From Streptomyces sp. 3214.6 (GTDB lineage Bacteria > Actinomycetota > Actinomycetes > Streptomycetales > Streptomycetaceae): a stretch of 64,000 nucleotides of DNA. Of this stretch, positions 40,356-48,240 are shown in pieces. The position numbers were made by a program, and so were the translations under genes. How positions within the stretch are numbered: position 1 is the first letter of the stretch; every line of letters begins with the position of its first letter. Below the pieces are notes generated by a model that worked only from the letters and a program-made list of their open reading frames with translations, did no database searches and was not told the origin of the DNA. The stretch spans positions 6,324,001 to 6,388,000 of the forward strand of contig NZ_LT670819.1 of assembly GCF_900129855.1 (NCBI RefSeq), given 5' to 3'.

Positions 40356-40438
40356 GGCTGGTCTCCCTCCGCTGCTGGGCGCGGCGGAGCGCCGGGGCGT
40401 CGCGTCATGACGGCCCCGGGGCTCCACGGCGTTCCGGT

Positions 40439-41125
40439 CTACTTCTCGGCGAGCGCGGCGGCGTCGTGCTCCTCGCCGTACCACTTCTCCGCCCACCGCG
40501 AGAACGCGACGATGACGATGTCCCGGTGGCCCGGGCCGCCGTCGGCGGAGAGCACGTCGGTGACGTCGTGGGAGAGCGCCCGGTCGTCCAGCAGGACCGC
40601 CTGACCCGGTTCGAGCGTGCCCGTCCAGAAGGGCTGGTCGGCCCCCTCGTGCCACAGGCGCGTGGTGCCGCCGGCCACGTTCACCTTGTTGAGGATCGCG
40701 ATCATCACGAACTCGTGCCCGTCGTGGTGCACGCCCTCCGGGGTGAGCGGGCCCGGCTTGCCGCCGTCCGCACGGGTCCGGTTCTGGTGGACGTTGATCT
40801 GCCAGTCCTCGGACCGGTCGAGGCCGAGTTCGCGGATGCCCGCCTCGATAAGCGGCGTGAAGTCCACCTTGATCGGCTCGTAGACCCGGCGGATGCCGCC
40901 GCCGACCGAGTTGAACTTCTTGTACGTCGTGTAGTCCCGGTGCGCGAGCCGCTCGAACGACCACGCCTGGTCGCCCTGCGGGCTGAGCCGGTACTGGGAG
41001 AACCGTTTGAAGCGGGTGCCGTTGCCCATGTACTCGTCGACCGGGCAGTCGTCGTAGCTGGGCAGGATGTCGGGCGAGACATCCGGCAGGTCGATGATGA
41101 CGAACCCTTCACTGCCGAGCGGCAT
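40439..41125 (-). CDS. 2-oxoglutarate/Fe(II) dioxygenase, PF10014-like
   Basis: This 228-aa cupin-fold oxygenase has a likely iron-binding HxD in VHHDGHEF (about 130-137), the distal His in ALSHDVTDV (about 190), and the 2OG-binding Arg in HRDIVIVAFSRW. KRFSQYRLSP and KKFNSVGGG match the amino-acid dioxygenases of the isoleucine-4-hydroxylase group. It probably hydroxylates a free amino acid building block. ATG at 41125 follows GGAGG. It sits 34 bases after the diiron enzyme gene. Confidence 0.85.
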   Translation of the reverse strand: MPLGSEGFVIIDLPDVSPDILPSYDDCPVDEYMGNGTRFKRFSQYRLSPQGDQAWSFERLAHRDYTTYKKFNSVGGGIRRVYEPIKVDFTPLIEAGIRELGLDRSEDWQINVHQNRTRADGGKPGPLTPEGVHHDGHEFVMIAILNKVNVAGGTTRLWHEGADQPFWTGTLEPGQAVLLDDRALSHDVTDVLSADGGPGHRDIVIVAFSRWAEKWYGEEHDAAALAEK

Positions 41126-41159
41126 GTTCTGTCCTCCAGACGGAGTGGATGGTGGGGCG

Positions 41160-42203
41160 TCAGGCGGCGGACGGCATGCGCTCGTCCAGGTATGCGGCGG
41201 AGGAGTTGAGCCGCCACAGGATGCCGCGCGCGATGGCGCGGCGCATGTGCGCCGATTCGGCGGCGGGCAGCACCACGTTGTGGAACCATCCCTGGGCGTG
41301 CTGGGAATCGATGGTGATGTGCAGCCGGTGGTAGGTGATGCCCACCTCCGGCAGCCCGAGGCGCTCCCAGGCGTGCACGACCTGGACGAACCGGTCCGGA
41401 GCCATCCACTCGGTCATCCCCAGGAAGCCCACGGCCTCCGGGTACAGCGAGCGGTAGCGGCACAGCATGACCGCGAGGTTCCCGTTGAGCAGCGAGGTGG
41501 CGGTGAGCGAGCGCTCCAGCTCCTCCTCCGAGATCTCGAAGACCTCGAAGATCTTGTTGAAGAGGGTGGTGTGGACCTCGGCGGGCTTGCCGTTGCCCAT
41601 CTCGTCCCAGAAGTTGGAGGCGATCTCCAGCTTGGCCTCGCCGGCGGTGCCCACCTGCATCAGCGCCAGCAGGTCGTCGAAGCGGCCGTCGACCACCGAC
41701 TCCTGCATCACGTAGTTGCGCAGGTCGCTCTCGGTCGCCGTGTTGCGGATGAACTCGTGGTAGTAGGGGTGCTTGTACACCCGGTGGCCACGCGCCATCT
41801 GCTTCAGCCAGGACAGGTACTCACGCGGGTCCGTGGGAGCCTCGTCGAGCAGGGCCGGATCGATGAGCCGGTCCTGGGCCTCGGCGGTGGCGGTCTCCAG
41901 CAGCCGGCCTATCTCATAGACGGCGACGGAACCCTCGGCGTTCTCACCCTGCGGGATCTTGGTGTGCAACTGGTAGATGCGGTCGAGCAGATACTGCTGC
42001 GCGTACAGGGCGCTTCGATCGCCCAGGGCAGCGGCTCTGTTGATGTCGGCGACCTCGCCCAGGACGCGGTCCCGCTCGCTGCCCGACAGGACGGAGTCGA
42101 CCTTCCCGGGTGCGGAACCGAGCCATGCGCCGATCGTGTCCACCGTGGACAGGAACGGGTCACCGGTTGCCGCCCGACCCTTGGCGCTGCCGACTTGTGG
42201 CAT
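41160..42203 (-). CDS. Heme-oxygenase-like diiron oxidase (iron-containing redox enzyme family)
   Basis: This 347-aa helical protein is of the Haem_oxygenas_2/HDO type. Candidate iron ligands: Glu in YVMQESVVDG, Glu/Asp in LEIASNFWDEMGNG, His in PAEVHTTLF and the His/Asp set in HRLHITIDSQH near 315. HDO enzymes do N-oxygenation, C-C cleavage or desaturation of amino acids. ATG at 42203 has GGGG six bases upstream; longer in-frame starts lack sites. It is the first gene of the nine-gene NRPS operon and is adjacent to the 2OG oxygenase, suggesting sequential oxidation of one amino acid. Confidence 0.82.
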   Translation of the reverse strand: MPQVGSAKGRAATGDPFLSTVDTIGAWLGSAPGKVDSVLSGSERDRVLGEVADINRAAALGDRSALYAQQYLLDRIYQLHTKIPQGENAEGSVAVYEIGRLLETATAEAQDRLIDPALLDEAPTDPREYLSWLKQMARGHRVYKHPYYHEFIRNTATESDLRNYVMQESVVDGRFDDLLALMQVGTAGEAKLEIASNFWDEMGNGKPAEVHTTLFNKIFEVFEISEEELERSLTATSLLNGNLAVMLCRYRSLYPEAVGFLGMTEWMAPDRFVQVVHAWERLGLPEVGITYHRLHITIDSQHAQGWFHNVVLPAAESAHMRRAIARGILWRLNSSAAYLDERMPSAA

Positions 42204-42626
42204 GAGTTTCCCCTTGGATTCACTGGACGAATGAAGTTTCGTCATGAAGGCATTCACCGTCGTCCGGAAGGCAGCGGGCTCCCTTCCCCCTTTGTCACGC
42301 ATGCCGTTCACGTGACGCCGGCCTGCCGATCACGCGAAGCGGGAGAGCGTTCGACGAGGCGGAAACACAAGGGCGCGAACCGGCCTTTCTTTCCGTCTCT
42401 TATGTGTCGCCCGAGCCCGGACGGGGCGGCAGGCCTCGGCTATTCTGCGGCGGCCTCACTGGATGAAGTCTGTATACCTTCTGGATGCCCGGAGGCCGTC
42501 GTGGACGGCACCATGACGAAGGGCGGGGAGGCCGCCGGTATGTGACGTTCTGTCACCCTTTGGTGGGGTTCAGAAAAAGTGCGGAGCGAATCATTCCGCC
42601 CACTTTTGGAGGGAGTTGTCATCACG
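42204..42626. promoter_or_regulatory. Divergent intergenic region, NRPS operon and PNPOx-like gene
   Basis: 423 bp without a convincing gene. It should carry the promoter of the NRPS operon and of the opposite gene. A gtatac-centred element (42467-42480, tctgtatacc) is the only palindrome core I noted. No regulator gene lies nearby. Confidence 0.45.
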
Positions 42627-43649
42627 GTGAATTACCATCGAGGCGAACGTGAAATACAGGAGAGGCTGGGCCGTTCGGCCGAGGCCGAACGATCGGCCAG
42701 AGTGATCCGGAAAGGTTTGACAGACATTTTAGCGGCCTTTATCGGAATGCAGACTCTGGCAGTGACAGGATCAACCGATTCCGACGGCCTCGTCTGGGTC
42801 TCAGTCCTGAGCGGTCCCCCAGGATTCGCCAGGGGCACCGGCCCCCATTCACTCTCCTTGGCCGCCGAACCGGAGCGGCTTCCATTGCCTCTGCGGCTGG
42901 AGGGCGGCTGGGCCGGTACGAGTTGGTCGGGAGGCGGTGGGGCTGGGGGCGGTCGCTCTGAGGTCGGTCCGCTTGAGGTCGGGTCCGGGGCCGGTCGGTC
43001 TGAGGTCGGTCGCTCTGAGGTCGGTCGCTCTGAGGTCGGTCGCTCTGAGGTCGGTCGGTCCCAGTTCAGTCCGCTGGAGATCAGGCCGTTCGAGATCGGC
43101 GTGCTCTTTCCCGACACGCGCAGGCGGCTGAGGCTCAGGGTCAACGGGATCGCCCGCCCCACCCGGCGAGGGCTCGCGATCGACACCGCCCAGGTCTTCA
43201 CCAACTGCCCCGGCCGCCTGCGCCACCGCAGCGGTGAGGCCCGCCCTCCCCTCGCCTCCGGACCGACCGCCTCCGGCGAGTCGCTCAGCCCGGCCCAGCG
43301 GGCCTGGATCCGGGAAGCGGACACGTTCTTCATCGCCACGGCCTCGGACACGGGCGCGGCCGACGCCAGTCATCGGGGCGGGGAGCCCGGCTTCGTCGAG
43401 GTCGTGTCGCCGACCGAGCTGACCTGGGCGGAGTATCCGGGAAACTCGATGTTCATGACACTCGGCAACCTCGTCCTCAACCCGCGCGCCGGAGTGCTGT
43501 TCCTCGACGAGCGCAGCGGCGTGACGCTCCACCTCACCGGCACCGCCCGCGTCCGCCTCAAGGCCGCGCAGCCGACCGTCCACTTCACGATCACACGGGT
43601 CGTGCAGGTGGGAGAGGTGGGACAGGTGGGAAGGGTGGGGCGGGACTGA
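42627..43649 (+). CDS. Pyridoxamine 5'-phosphate oxidase-like flavoprotein with an inserted repeat
   Basis: This 340-aa protein has two split-barrel halves of the PNPOx-like FMN-binding type: an N-terminal part (GLTDILAAFIGMQTLAVTGSTDSDGLVWVS) and a C-terminal part (about 220-320, with DTFFIATASDTGAADASHRGG, WAEYPGNSMFMTLGNL and AGVLFLDERSG). Between them lies a Gly/Ser/Glu/Val-rich insert of GRSEV units. GTG at 42627 is placed after GGAGGGAG. Codon 35 (42729-42731) is TTA. The C-terminal VGEVGQVGRVGRD tail is also repetitive. Substrate unknown; the family includes heme-, F420- and flavin-binding reductases. Confidence 0.72.
   Translation: MNYHRGEREIQERLGRSAEAERSARVIRKGLTDILAAFIGMQTLAVTGSTDSDGLVWVSVLSGPPGFARGTGPHSLSLAAEPERLPLPLRLEGGWAGTSWSGGGGAGGGRSEVGPLEVGSGAGRSEVGRSEVGRSEVGRSEVGRSQFSPLEIRPFEIGVLFPDTRRRLRLRVNGIARPTRRGLAIDTAQVFTNCPGRLRHRSGEARPPLASGPTASGESLSPAQRAWIREADTFFIATASDTGAADASHRGGEPGFVEVVSPTELTWAEYPGNSMFMTLGNLVLNPRAGVLFLDERSGVTLHLTGTARVRLKAAQPTVHFTITRVVQVGEVGQVGRVGRD
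42952..43060 (+). repeat. 15-bp in-frame tandem repeat encoding GRSEV
   Basis: The core unit ggtcgctctgaggtc recurs about seven times, four of them nearly perfect in tandem (42995-43060), inside the PNPOx-like gene. The unit length keeps the frame. Confidence 0.9.
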
Positions 43650-43680
43650 GGCCGGCCCGGCCGGTCGGCGGGCGACAGCC

Positions 43681-43714
43681 GACGGTCTGCCGACGCAAGG
43701 GCCGGCAGACCGTC
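43681..43714. terminator. Bidirectional terminator
   Basis: Perfect 12-bp inverted repeat (43681-43692 with 43703-43714) between convergent PNPOx-like and GH54 genes. Confidence 0.85.
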
Positions 43715-43732
43715 GTTGACACATCGCTCAGG

Positions 43733-45229
43733 TCAGGGCGCGATGTCCCACTGCTGGCAGGTGTTGTCGAGCTGCTGCCACTGGCGGACCGCGGTCCCGT
43801 TGGCGGTGCCGCAGTTCGCGACGTCCAGCGTCATGCCGGTGTTGACGTTGGTGATGGTGTAGTGGCTGCCGACGTTGGTGACGTCCCACTGCTGGCAGCG
43901 GTTGCCGAGCGAGGCCCACAGCTGGACGGCCGTGCCGTTGCTCTGCCCGCAGTTCTTGTCGTCCAGGACCGTGCCGCTGTTGACGTTGGTGATGGTGTAG
44001 TGGCCGTTGCCCGCGGCGGCGAACTTCCACTGCTGGCAGGTGTTGCCGAGCGAGGCCCAGATGTCGATCGAAGTCCCGTTGGCCGTCCCACAGTTGACCG
44101 CGTCCAGGACCTTGCCGGAATTGGTGTTGGTCAGGCGGTAGGCGGTGCCGGCGACGGGGAAGGTGGCGGCCGGGGTCGCGTAGCCGACGGAGGTGATGTT
44201 GGCCTGCACGGCGTTGTCGGCGGCGTTGGTCGGGTAGCCGGAGGTCATGACGCCTTCGAAGAAGGATCCGTCGGATCCGTTGCTGTTGTCACCGCCGGTG
44301 CCGAGGACGATGGCGCCCTCCAGGTGCATGGGGGTGTATCCGCCGAGGTTGGGCAGGGCGCCGTCGTACCAGGTGGTCAGTGAGCCCGATTGCGCGTTGC
44401 CGCCCTTGATCGCGTAGGTCGTCGTGCCGTTGTTCTTCTCCATGGCGGTGACGTATTCGCTGGAGATGCCGGTGTTGGCCGAGTTGGCGCCGTTCGCTCC
44501 GAAGAACAGCCCGTTCTCCAGGTCCGCCTCGACCCAGGGACCGGATCCGGCACCGGAACACGAGAACCAGCACTCGGTGCCGAAGTTGATCGCGTCCATG
44601 TGACCGTTTCCGGTGTCGTTGCCGGACGTCTCGGCGTTGCCGTAGTCGAAGCAGCAACGGTTGTTCACGTGGTGGCCGCTGGTCACCATGTAGGCGCCCT
44701 CCGGATTGCTGCCGGTGGCGATGCCCGTGGTGCTGTTGTCGCGGTAGCCGACGCCGGCCGACACCCAGATGCCGTATGCCTTGTGGCCGCCGACCATGAC
44801 CGGCAGGGCGTTCGCGATCGCGCCGACATCCTGGCCGCCGTTGCCGCCGGGCCCCTCGACGGTCAGGTCGTTGTGGTTCGGGCTCTGGTCGTAGACCTTG
44901 GTGATGATGCAGGTCGTGCCGGAGCAGAAGGAGTCCTGTGCCGCCGCGTTGGCGTAGCCGCCGGCGCTGAGCGTGCCGATGTCGGTGGTCGAGGCGTCCG
45001 AGGCACGCTTGACCTGGTAAAGACCGCCACTGTAGGAGGCGTAGAGCGCCCGGGTCGTGCTGTGCGCTGCGGCGCACGGCGTTCCGGCGGCGGCGTAGAC
45101 GTCGCAGGGCAGGGACGAGGCCGCCTGCGCTGTGCCCGCGGTACCCACCAACCCGACCAGGATGCCGGCGAGAAGCGTGAGGACCGCGCCCACTGACAGC
45201 GGGAGCCCTCTCAGGTGTCTACGTATCAC
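43733..45229 (-). CDS. Secreted alpha-L-arabinofuranosidase (GH54) with ricin-type CBM13
   Basis: This 498-aa secreted enzyme has a signal peptide (about 1-36, AQA-ASSL), a GH54 catalytic domain (about 38-355) and a ricin-B-type CBM13 (about 360-498). The GH54 part opens with LPCDVYAAAGTPCAAAHSTTRALY and contains VYDQSPNHNDL and NRCCFDYGNAE. The CBM13 has three repeats ending CQQWKF, CQQWDV and CQQWDI, each with an NCGxxNGT segment. It releases arabinose from arabinoxylan or arabinan. GTG at 45229 follows GGAAGAGG. A LacI-type operator-like site lies about 165 bases upstream. Confidence 0.92.
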   Translation of the reverse strand: MIRRHLRGLPLSVGAVLTLLAGILVGLVGTAGTAQAASSLPCDVYAAAGTPCAAAHSTTRALYASYSGGLYQVKRASDASTTDIGTLSAGGYANAAAQDSFCSGTTCIITKVYDQSPNHNDLTVEGPGGNGGQDVGAIANALPVMVGGHKAYGIWVSAGVGYRDNSTTGIATGSNPEGAYMVTSGHHVNNRCCFDYGNAETSGNDTGNGHMDAINFGTECWFSCSGAGSGPWVEADLENGLFFGANGANSANTGISSEYVTAMEKNNGTTTYAIKGGNAQSGSLTTWYDGALPNLGGYTPMHLEGAIVLGTGGDNSNGSDGSFFEGVMTSGYPTNAADNAVQANITSVGYATPAATFPVAGTAYRLTNTNSGKVLDAVNCGTANGTSIDIWASLGNTCQQWKFAAAGNGHYTITNVNSGTVLDDKNCGQSNGTAVQLWASLGNRCQQWDVTNVGSHYTITNVNTGMTLDVANCGTANGTAVRQWQQLDNTCQQWDIAP

Positions 45230-45393
45230 TGTGAACCTCTTCCGTCGTGCGTTCTTCTCGACCCCGGCGCCGTGTGCGCAGGGAGGCTGGGCAAGTGATG
45301 TGCGGTGCGCGGTGATGCGCGGACACGGGCGGCTGCTGCCAGGAGACGGAGTCGGGGGCGCTCGGCGCTGCCTCGGTATCGCTCGGCAGACAT

Positions 45394-45409
45394 TTGTTAA
45401 CGCTCACAT
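45394..45409 (-). promoter_or_regulatory. LacI-family-like operator upstream of the GH54 gene
   Basis: On the minus strand the site reads atgtgagcgttaacaa. It matches 14 of 16 bases with the site at 45823-45838 and has the CG-centred form typical of LacI-family operators that control sugar-utilisation genes. Confidence 0.55.
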
Positions 45410-45822
45410 GCGTGGGCGCTTGGGTGACGCCGCTAATCCGGAGCTGCGGGGAATCGGGTACGTGCGCTCGGCGGACGCTCTGTTCGAGCGCGGCAGCCGA
45501 ACGCGAATGCGTCACCGCGCAGCGGTGACCGGTCCTGAGATGAAACGTCGTGCATGCGCCGATCTGACGCGGTAAAAGATGATCTTCTGCTATTGCGGCC
45601 CTGCCTTTTGTACGCTGGCCTCTGGGGATGGTCAACACGGTGGGACGGTCAAGACTGTGGAAACAAACGGTCCGCTTCCGCTTTCGAGACGTGTGACGCG
45701 GGGGGTTCCGGCGCCGTCCCCGACGGCGACTTCCTGAGCGGGGCACCCCGAGTTCCATGACTGACTGGGCCGGTGAAAGAGCCTGCGAGCCGTGGGCATC
45801 GACGTCTCTCGTCCCTCTTCAA

Positions 45823-45838
45823 ATGTGTGCGCTAACAA
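45823..45838 (+). promoter_or_regulatory. Second LacI-family-like operator
   Basis: Reads atgtgtgcgctaacaa, nearly the same as the minus-strand site at 45394-45409. It lies about 250 bases before the serine hydrolase start. Confidence 0.5.
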
Positions 45839-46089
45839 CCGCCGGCGGTGAGGTCGCTGAGGCCTGCTGGGTCGGCCGAGCGGTCGCACGGGGTCGACGG
45901 CGTTGACGGCGTCGACGGCGTCGGATGCGGCCAACGGGCCGTCTCTGCCTGACTTCGCATCAGGTATCAGGGTTCGACCAGGGTGTGCTCAGGGGCGTTC
46001 CCTGATGAGCCGGGCAGCCGGTGCGGAAGAGACTCGTGGTCGGGTCGGTCGATCACCGGTCCGACCACAACGATTACGGAGAGCCCATC

Positions 46090-47337
46090 GTGAACAGCTG
46101 TGCCCGTCGGACCCGTTGGACCACCCTGGCTGTCTGCGGCAGCCTGCTTTTGACCCTGGCCACGGGGGTGGCCGCGCCCGCCTCCGTCGCCGCTCCAGGC
46201 CCACCACACGCTGCCGCAACCGCGCCGTTGCCCGGGCTGGATCCGGTCGCGCTCAAGGCGGCCATCGGCGGCCTGCCCGATGCGGACGTCACCGGTGCGC
46301 TGCTCCGGATCACTGGTCGTGCGGGCCACTGGTCGGGCACATCGGGGGTGGGCAACCTGGAGACCGGTCAGGGCGTGCCGCCTGACGCGCACATCCGGAT
46401 CGGCAGTATCTCCAAGGTGTTCACGGCCACGATCGTTCTCCAGCTCGCTGCCGAGCACCGGATCGATCTGGACGAGCCCGTCCAGCGGTACCTGCCGGGC
46501 GTCCTGCCCGCCGACCTGCCGCCCGTCACGATCGGCCGGCTGCTCAACCACACCAGCGGCCTTCCCCGCGGCGCCGACAGCCCGGACTTCGGCGACGGCA
46601 GTCCCGAATGGTTCGCCGCCAACCGCATGAAGAGCTTCACTCCGCAGCAGGTGATCGACTTGATGGCGGGCCAGCCGATGCAGTTCGCGCCGGGCACCGC
46701 GCAGCAGTACAACGGGATGAACTACTACGTTGCCGGCCTGCTGGTCGAGAAGATCACCGGGCACAGCTTCGCCCACGAGGTACGGTCCCGGATCACCCGG
46801 CCTCTCGCCCTGCACGACACCTATGTCCCCGACGCCGACGATCCGCGGCTGCCGAGCCCGCACTCCGACGGCTACCTGACGGTCAAGTCCTCGGACGGCA
46901 CCACGCATCCGGTGGACGTCACCGAGCAGAGTCCCTGGCCCTGGGCCGAGGGCGGCATGATCTCCACCCCCGCCGACCTCGACCGTTTCATGACCGCACT
47001 CTTCCGTGGCCGCTTCCTACCGCCGGCCCAGCAGGCCGAGCTCTTCACGGTCCCCGACGTCCCCGGTTTCCACAGCAGCCAGTGCCGTACCGAGGCCGAC
47101 GCCGGCCGGGCCTGTATGTCCATGGGGCTGACGCGGGTCAAGGCCTCCAACGGTGTCGTGGTCTGGGGCAAGACCGGCTCCCGCCCCGGCTACACCAGTG
47201 GTGTGTTCGCCACCCGCGACCTCTCCCGCAAGATCGTCTACTCCGTCAACCCCACCAACGTCAACGGCACCGAGATCCGCTACGTCCTGCAGATCGCCGC
47301 CGCCTCCTTCGGCACCGTGATCCCGGCCAAAAGCTGA
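46090..47337 (+). CDS. Secreted serine hydrolase (beta-lactamase/D-Ala-D-Ala carboxypeptidase family)
   Basis: This 415-aa protein has a signal peptide (about 1-38) and a class C beta-lactamase/PBP-like domain. The nucleophile Ser and general-base Lys are in SISK (about 105-108), LNHTSGLPRG lies near 152, and KTG (WGKTGSRPGY) near 362. The second motif, usually Y-x-N, reads Y-N-G (QYNGMNYY near 213), so the Tyr remains but the Asn position is Gly. GTG at 46090 follows GGAG. It probably acts as a D-alanyl-D-alanine carboxypeptidase or esterase outside the cell. Confidence 0.87.
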   Translation: MNSCARRTRWTTLAVCGSLLLTLATGVAAPASVAAPGPPHAAATAPLPGLDPVALKAAIGGLPDADVTGALLRITGRAGHWSGTSGVGNLETGQGVPPDAHIRIGSISKVFTATIVLQLAAEHRIDLDEPVQRYLPGVLPADLPPVTIGRLLNHTSGLPRGADSPDFGDGSPEWFAANRMKSFTPQQVIDLMAGQPMQFAPGTAQQYNGMNYYVAGLLVEKITGHSFAHEVRSRITRPLALHDTYVPDADDPRLPSPHSDGYLTVKSSDGTTHPVDVTEQSPWPWAEGGMISTPADLDRFMTALFRGRFLPPAQQAELFTVPDVPGFHSSQCRTEADAGRACMSMGLTRVKASNGVVVWGKTGSRPGYTSGVFATRDLSRKIVYSVNPTNVNGTEIRYVLQIAAASFGTVIPAKS

Positions 47338-47390
47338 CCCGCGACGAACCGACCGCCCTCGACACCGGCCCCGGGGAACGACGTAACCCC

Positions 47391-47429
47391 ACCCGCCCAG
47401 GTGGCCGAGCGGGCCGGGAACAGCATGCC
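47391..47429 (+). pseudogene. Scrap of a tyrosine-integrase gene
   Basis: About 36 bases match the integrase remnant at 51726-51764 with three mismatches. They encode the PAQVAERAGNS segment found just before the catalytic tyrosine in actinomycete integrases. No other integrase sequence remains here. Confidence 0.6.
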
Positions 47430-47529
47430 GAGATGGGCATGGATCCTGTTGCTGTACCTTGTCGGCTCAGCCTCTACCCAGGGTGCGGCGCGGCGGCACT
47501 GGCCCTCGGTGGCTGACAACTGCGGCGTC

Positions 47530-48132
47530 CTATGCGCGTACCGCGGCAACCGCCTCATCGAAGGCCAACTCCATGTCGACCGTGCCGTTGCTGCGGACCC
47601 AGGTTTCCGTTGCGGCTTCGGAGCACGCCAAGGCGCAGGCGACGAGCGCGCGGGCCCGCAATTCGTTCATGGTGTCCGCCGTGGCGCCCAGTCGTCTGGC
47701 GATGTCCGGCAGCAGTAGCTCCGTCCACTGCTGACGTTTCTCCAGCTGACGCCCCCGGAGAGAGGGCGACGCGTGGAGCATGCCGGTGATCTTGAGGAAG
47801 TCCTCCGGTGTATAGGGAAGAGACTCGACGAGCGCCTTGAGGGCCGCCCGGAGTGCTTCCCACGGGGGCTCGTCTGCCGGACGGGCTTCCAGCGCGGCCC
47901 GCAGCGTCCGGCCGTTTTCGGCGTGGTCGCCGAGCACGATGTCTTCCTTCGTGCCGAAGTAGCGAAACAGCGAGCGCCGCGAGATGCCGATCTCGCCGGC
48001 GATCTGTTCCATGGTGGTGGCTTCGAAGCCGTGCTCGAGGAAGAGCCGCATCGCTGTGGCGGCGATCTCGGCCTGCACTGCCCGCCGGGTGCGCTGCCGT
48101 AGCCCGGACGGGCCGCCTTCGCGATCGTTCAT
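47530..48132 (-). CDS. TetR/AcrR-family transcriptional regulator
   Basis: This 200-aa regulator has an N-terminal HTH (about 15-60: IAATAMRLFLEHGFEATTMEQIAGEIGISRRSLFRYFGTKEDIV) and a helical ligand domain. It is divergent from an SDR gene with a palindrome between them, the usual arrangement of a repressor controlling its neighbour and itself. ATG at 48132 with GGGGG just upstream. The effector is unknown. Confidence 0.92.
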   Translation of the reverse strand: MNDREGGPSGLRQRTRRAVQAEIAATAMRLFLEHGFEATTMEQIAGEIGISRRSLFRYFGTKEDIVLGDHAENGRTLRAALEARPADEPPWEALRAALKALVESLPYTPEDFLKITGMLHASPSLRGRQLEKRQQWTELLLPDIARRLGATADTMNELRARALVACALACSEAATETWVRSNGTVDMELAFDEAVAAVRA

Positions 48133-48170
48133 GACCCCCAGCCTACCGCGTTGTGCACCCGGTACCCGTT

Positions 48171-48204
48171 TGGCACTGAGTGACAAGATAGGCTTACAGT
48201 GCCA
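48171..48204. promoter_or_regulatory. Candidate TetR operator between tetR and SDR genes
   Basis: A 15-bp near-palindrome, TGGCACTGAGTGACA (48171-48185), is followed by CAGTGCCA (48197-48204), which pairs perfectly with the first eight bases. The form TGGCACT-n-AGTGxCA is common for actinomycete TetR operators. It would cover the promoter of the SDR gene. Confidence 0.6.
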
Positions 48205-48240
48205 CATCTGAGTGCAGCCGCCGTCTCCCGGGAGTAGCCC

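Larger units (their letters stand above)
45230..46089. other. 860-bp intergenic region without a supported gene
   Basis: Open frames here lack ribosome sites and family resemblance. The region contains the GH54 promoter, two operator-like sites, a gtcgacggcgttgac-type short repeat (45893-45925) and the promoter of the serine hydrolase. Slightly lower GC than surrounding genes fits non-coding DNA. Confidence 0.55.

Noticed and set aside
38320-41125. Capreomycidine pathway (2OG arginine hydroxylase plus PLP cyclase)
   Set aside because: The 2OG enzyme is of the PF10014 type, not the VioC-type clavaminate-synthase family, and I could not see VioD-specific motifs in the aminotransferase.
24352-42203. 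Opine-metallophore cluster (DapF-like racemase plus aminoalkyl transfer from SAM)
   Set aside because: No opine dehydrogenase is present, the transferase is BpsA-type rather than nicotianamine-synthase-type, and the DapF-like protein lacks both Cys residues.
45219-45758. Possible 179-codon gene upstream of the GH54 gene
   Set aside because: Arg/Thr/Ser-rich translation, no ribosome site, overlaps promoter and operator-like sites.
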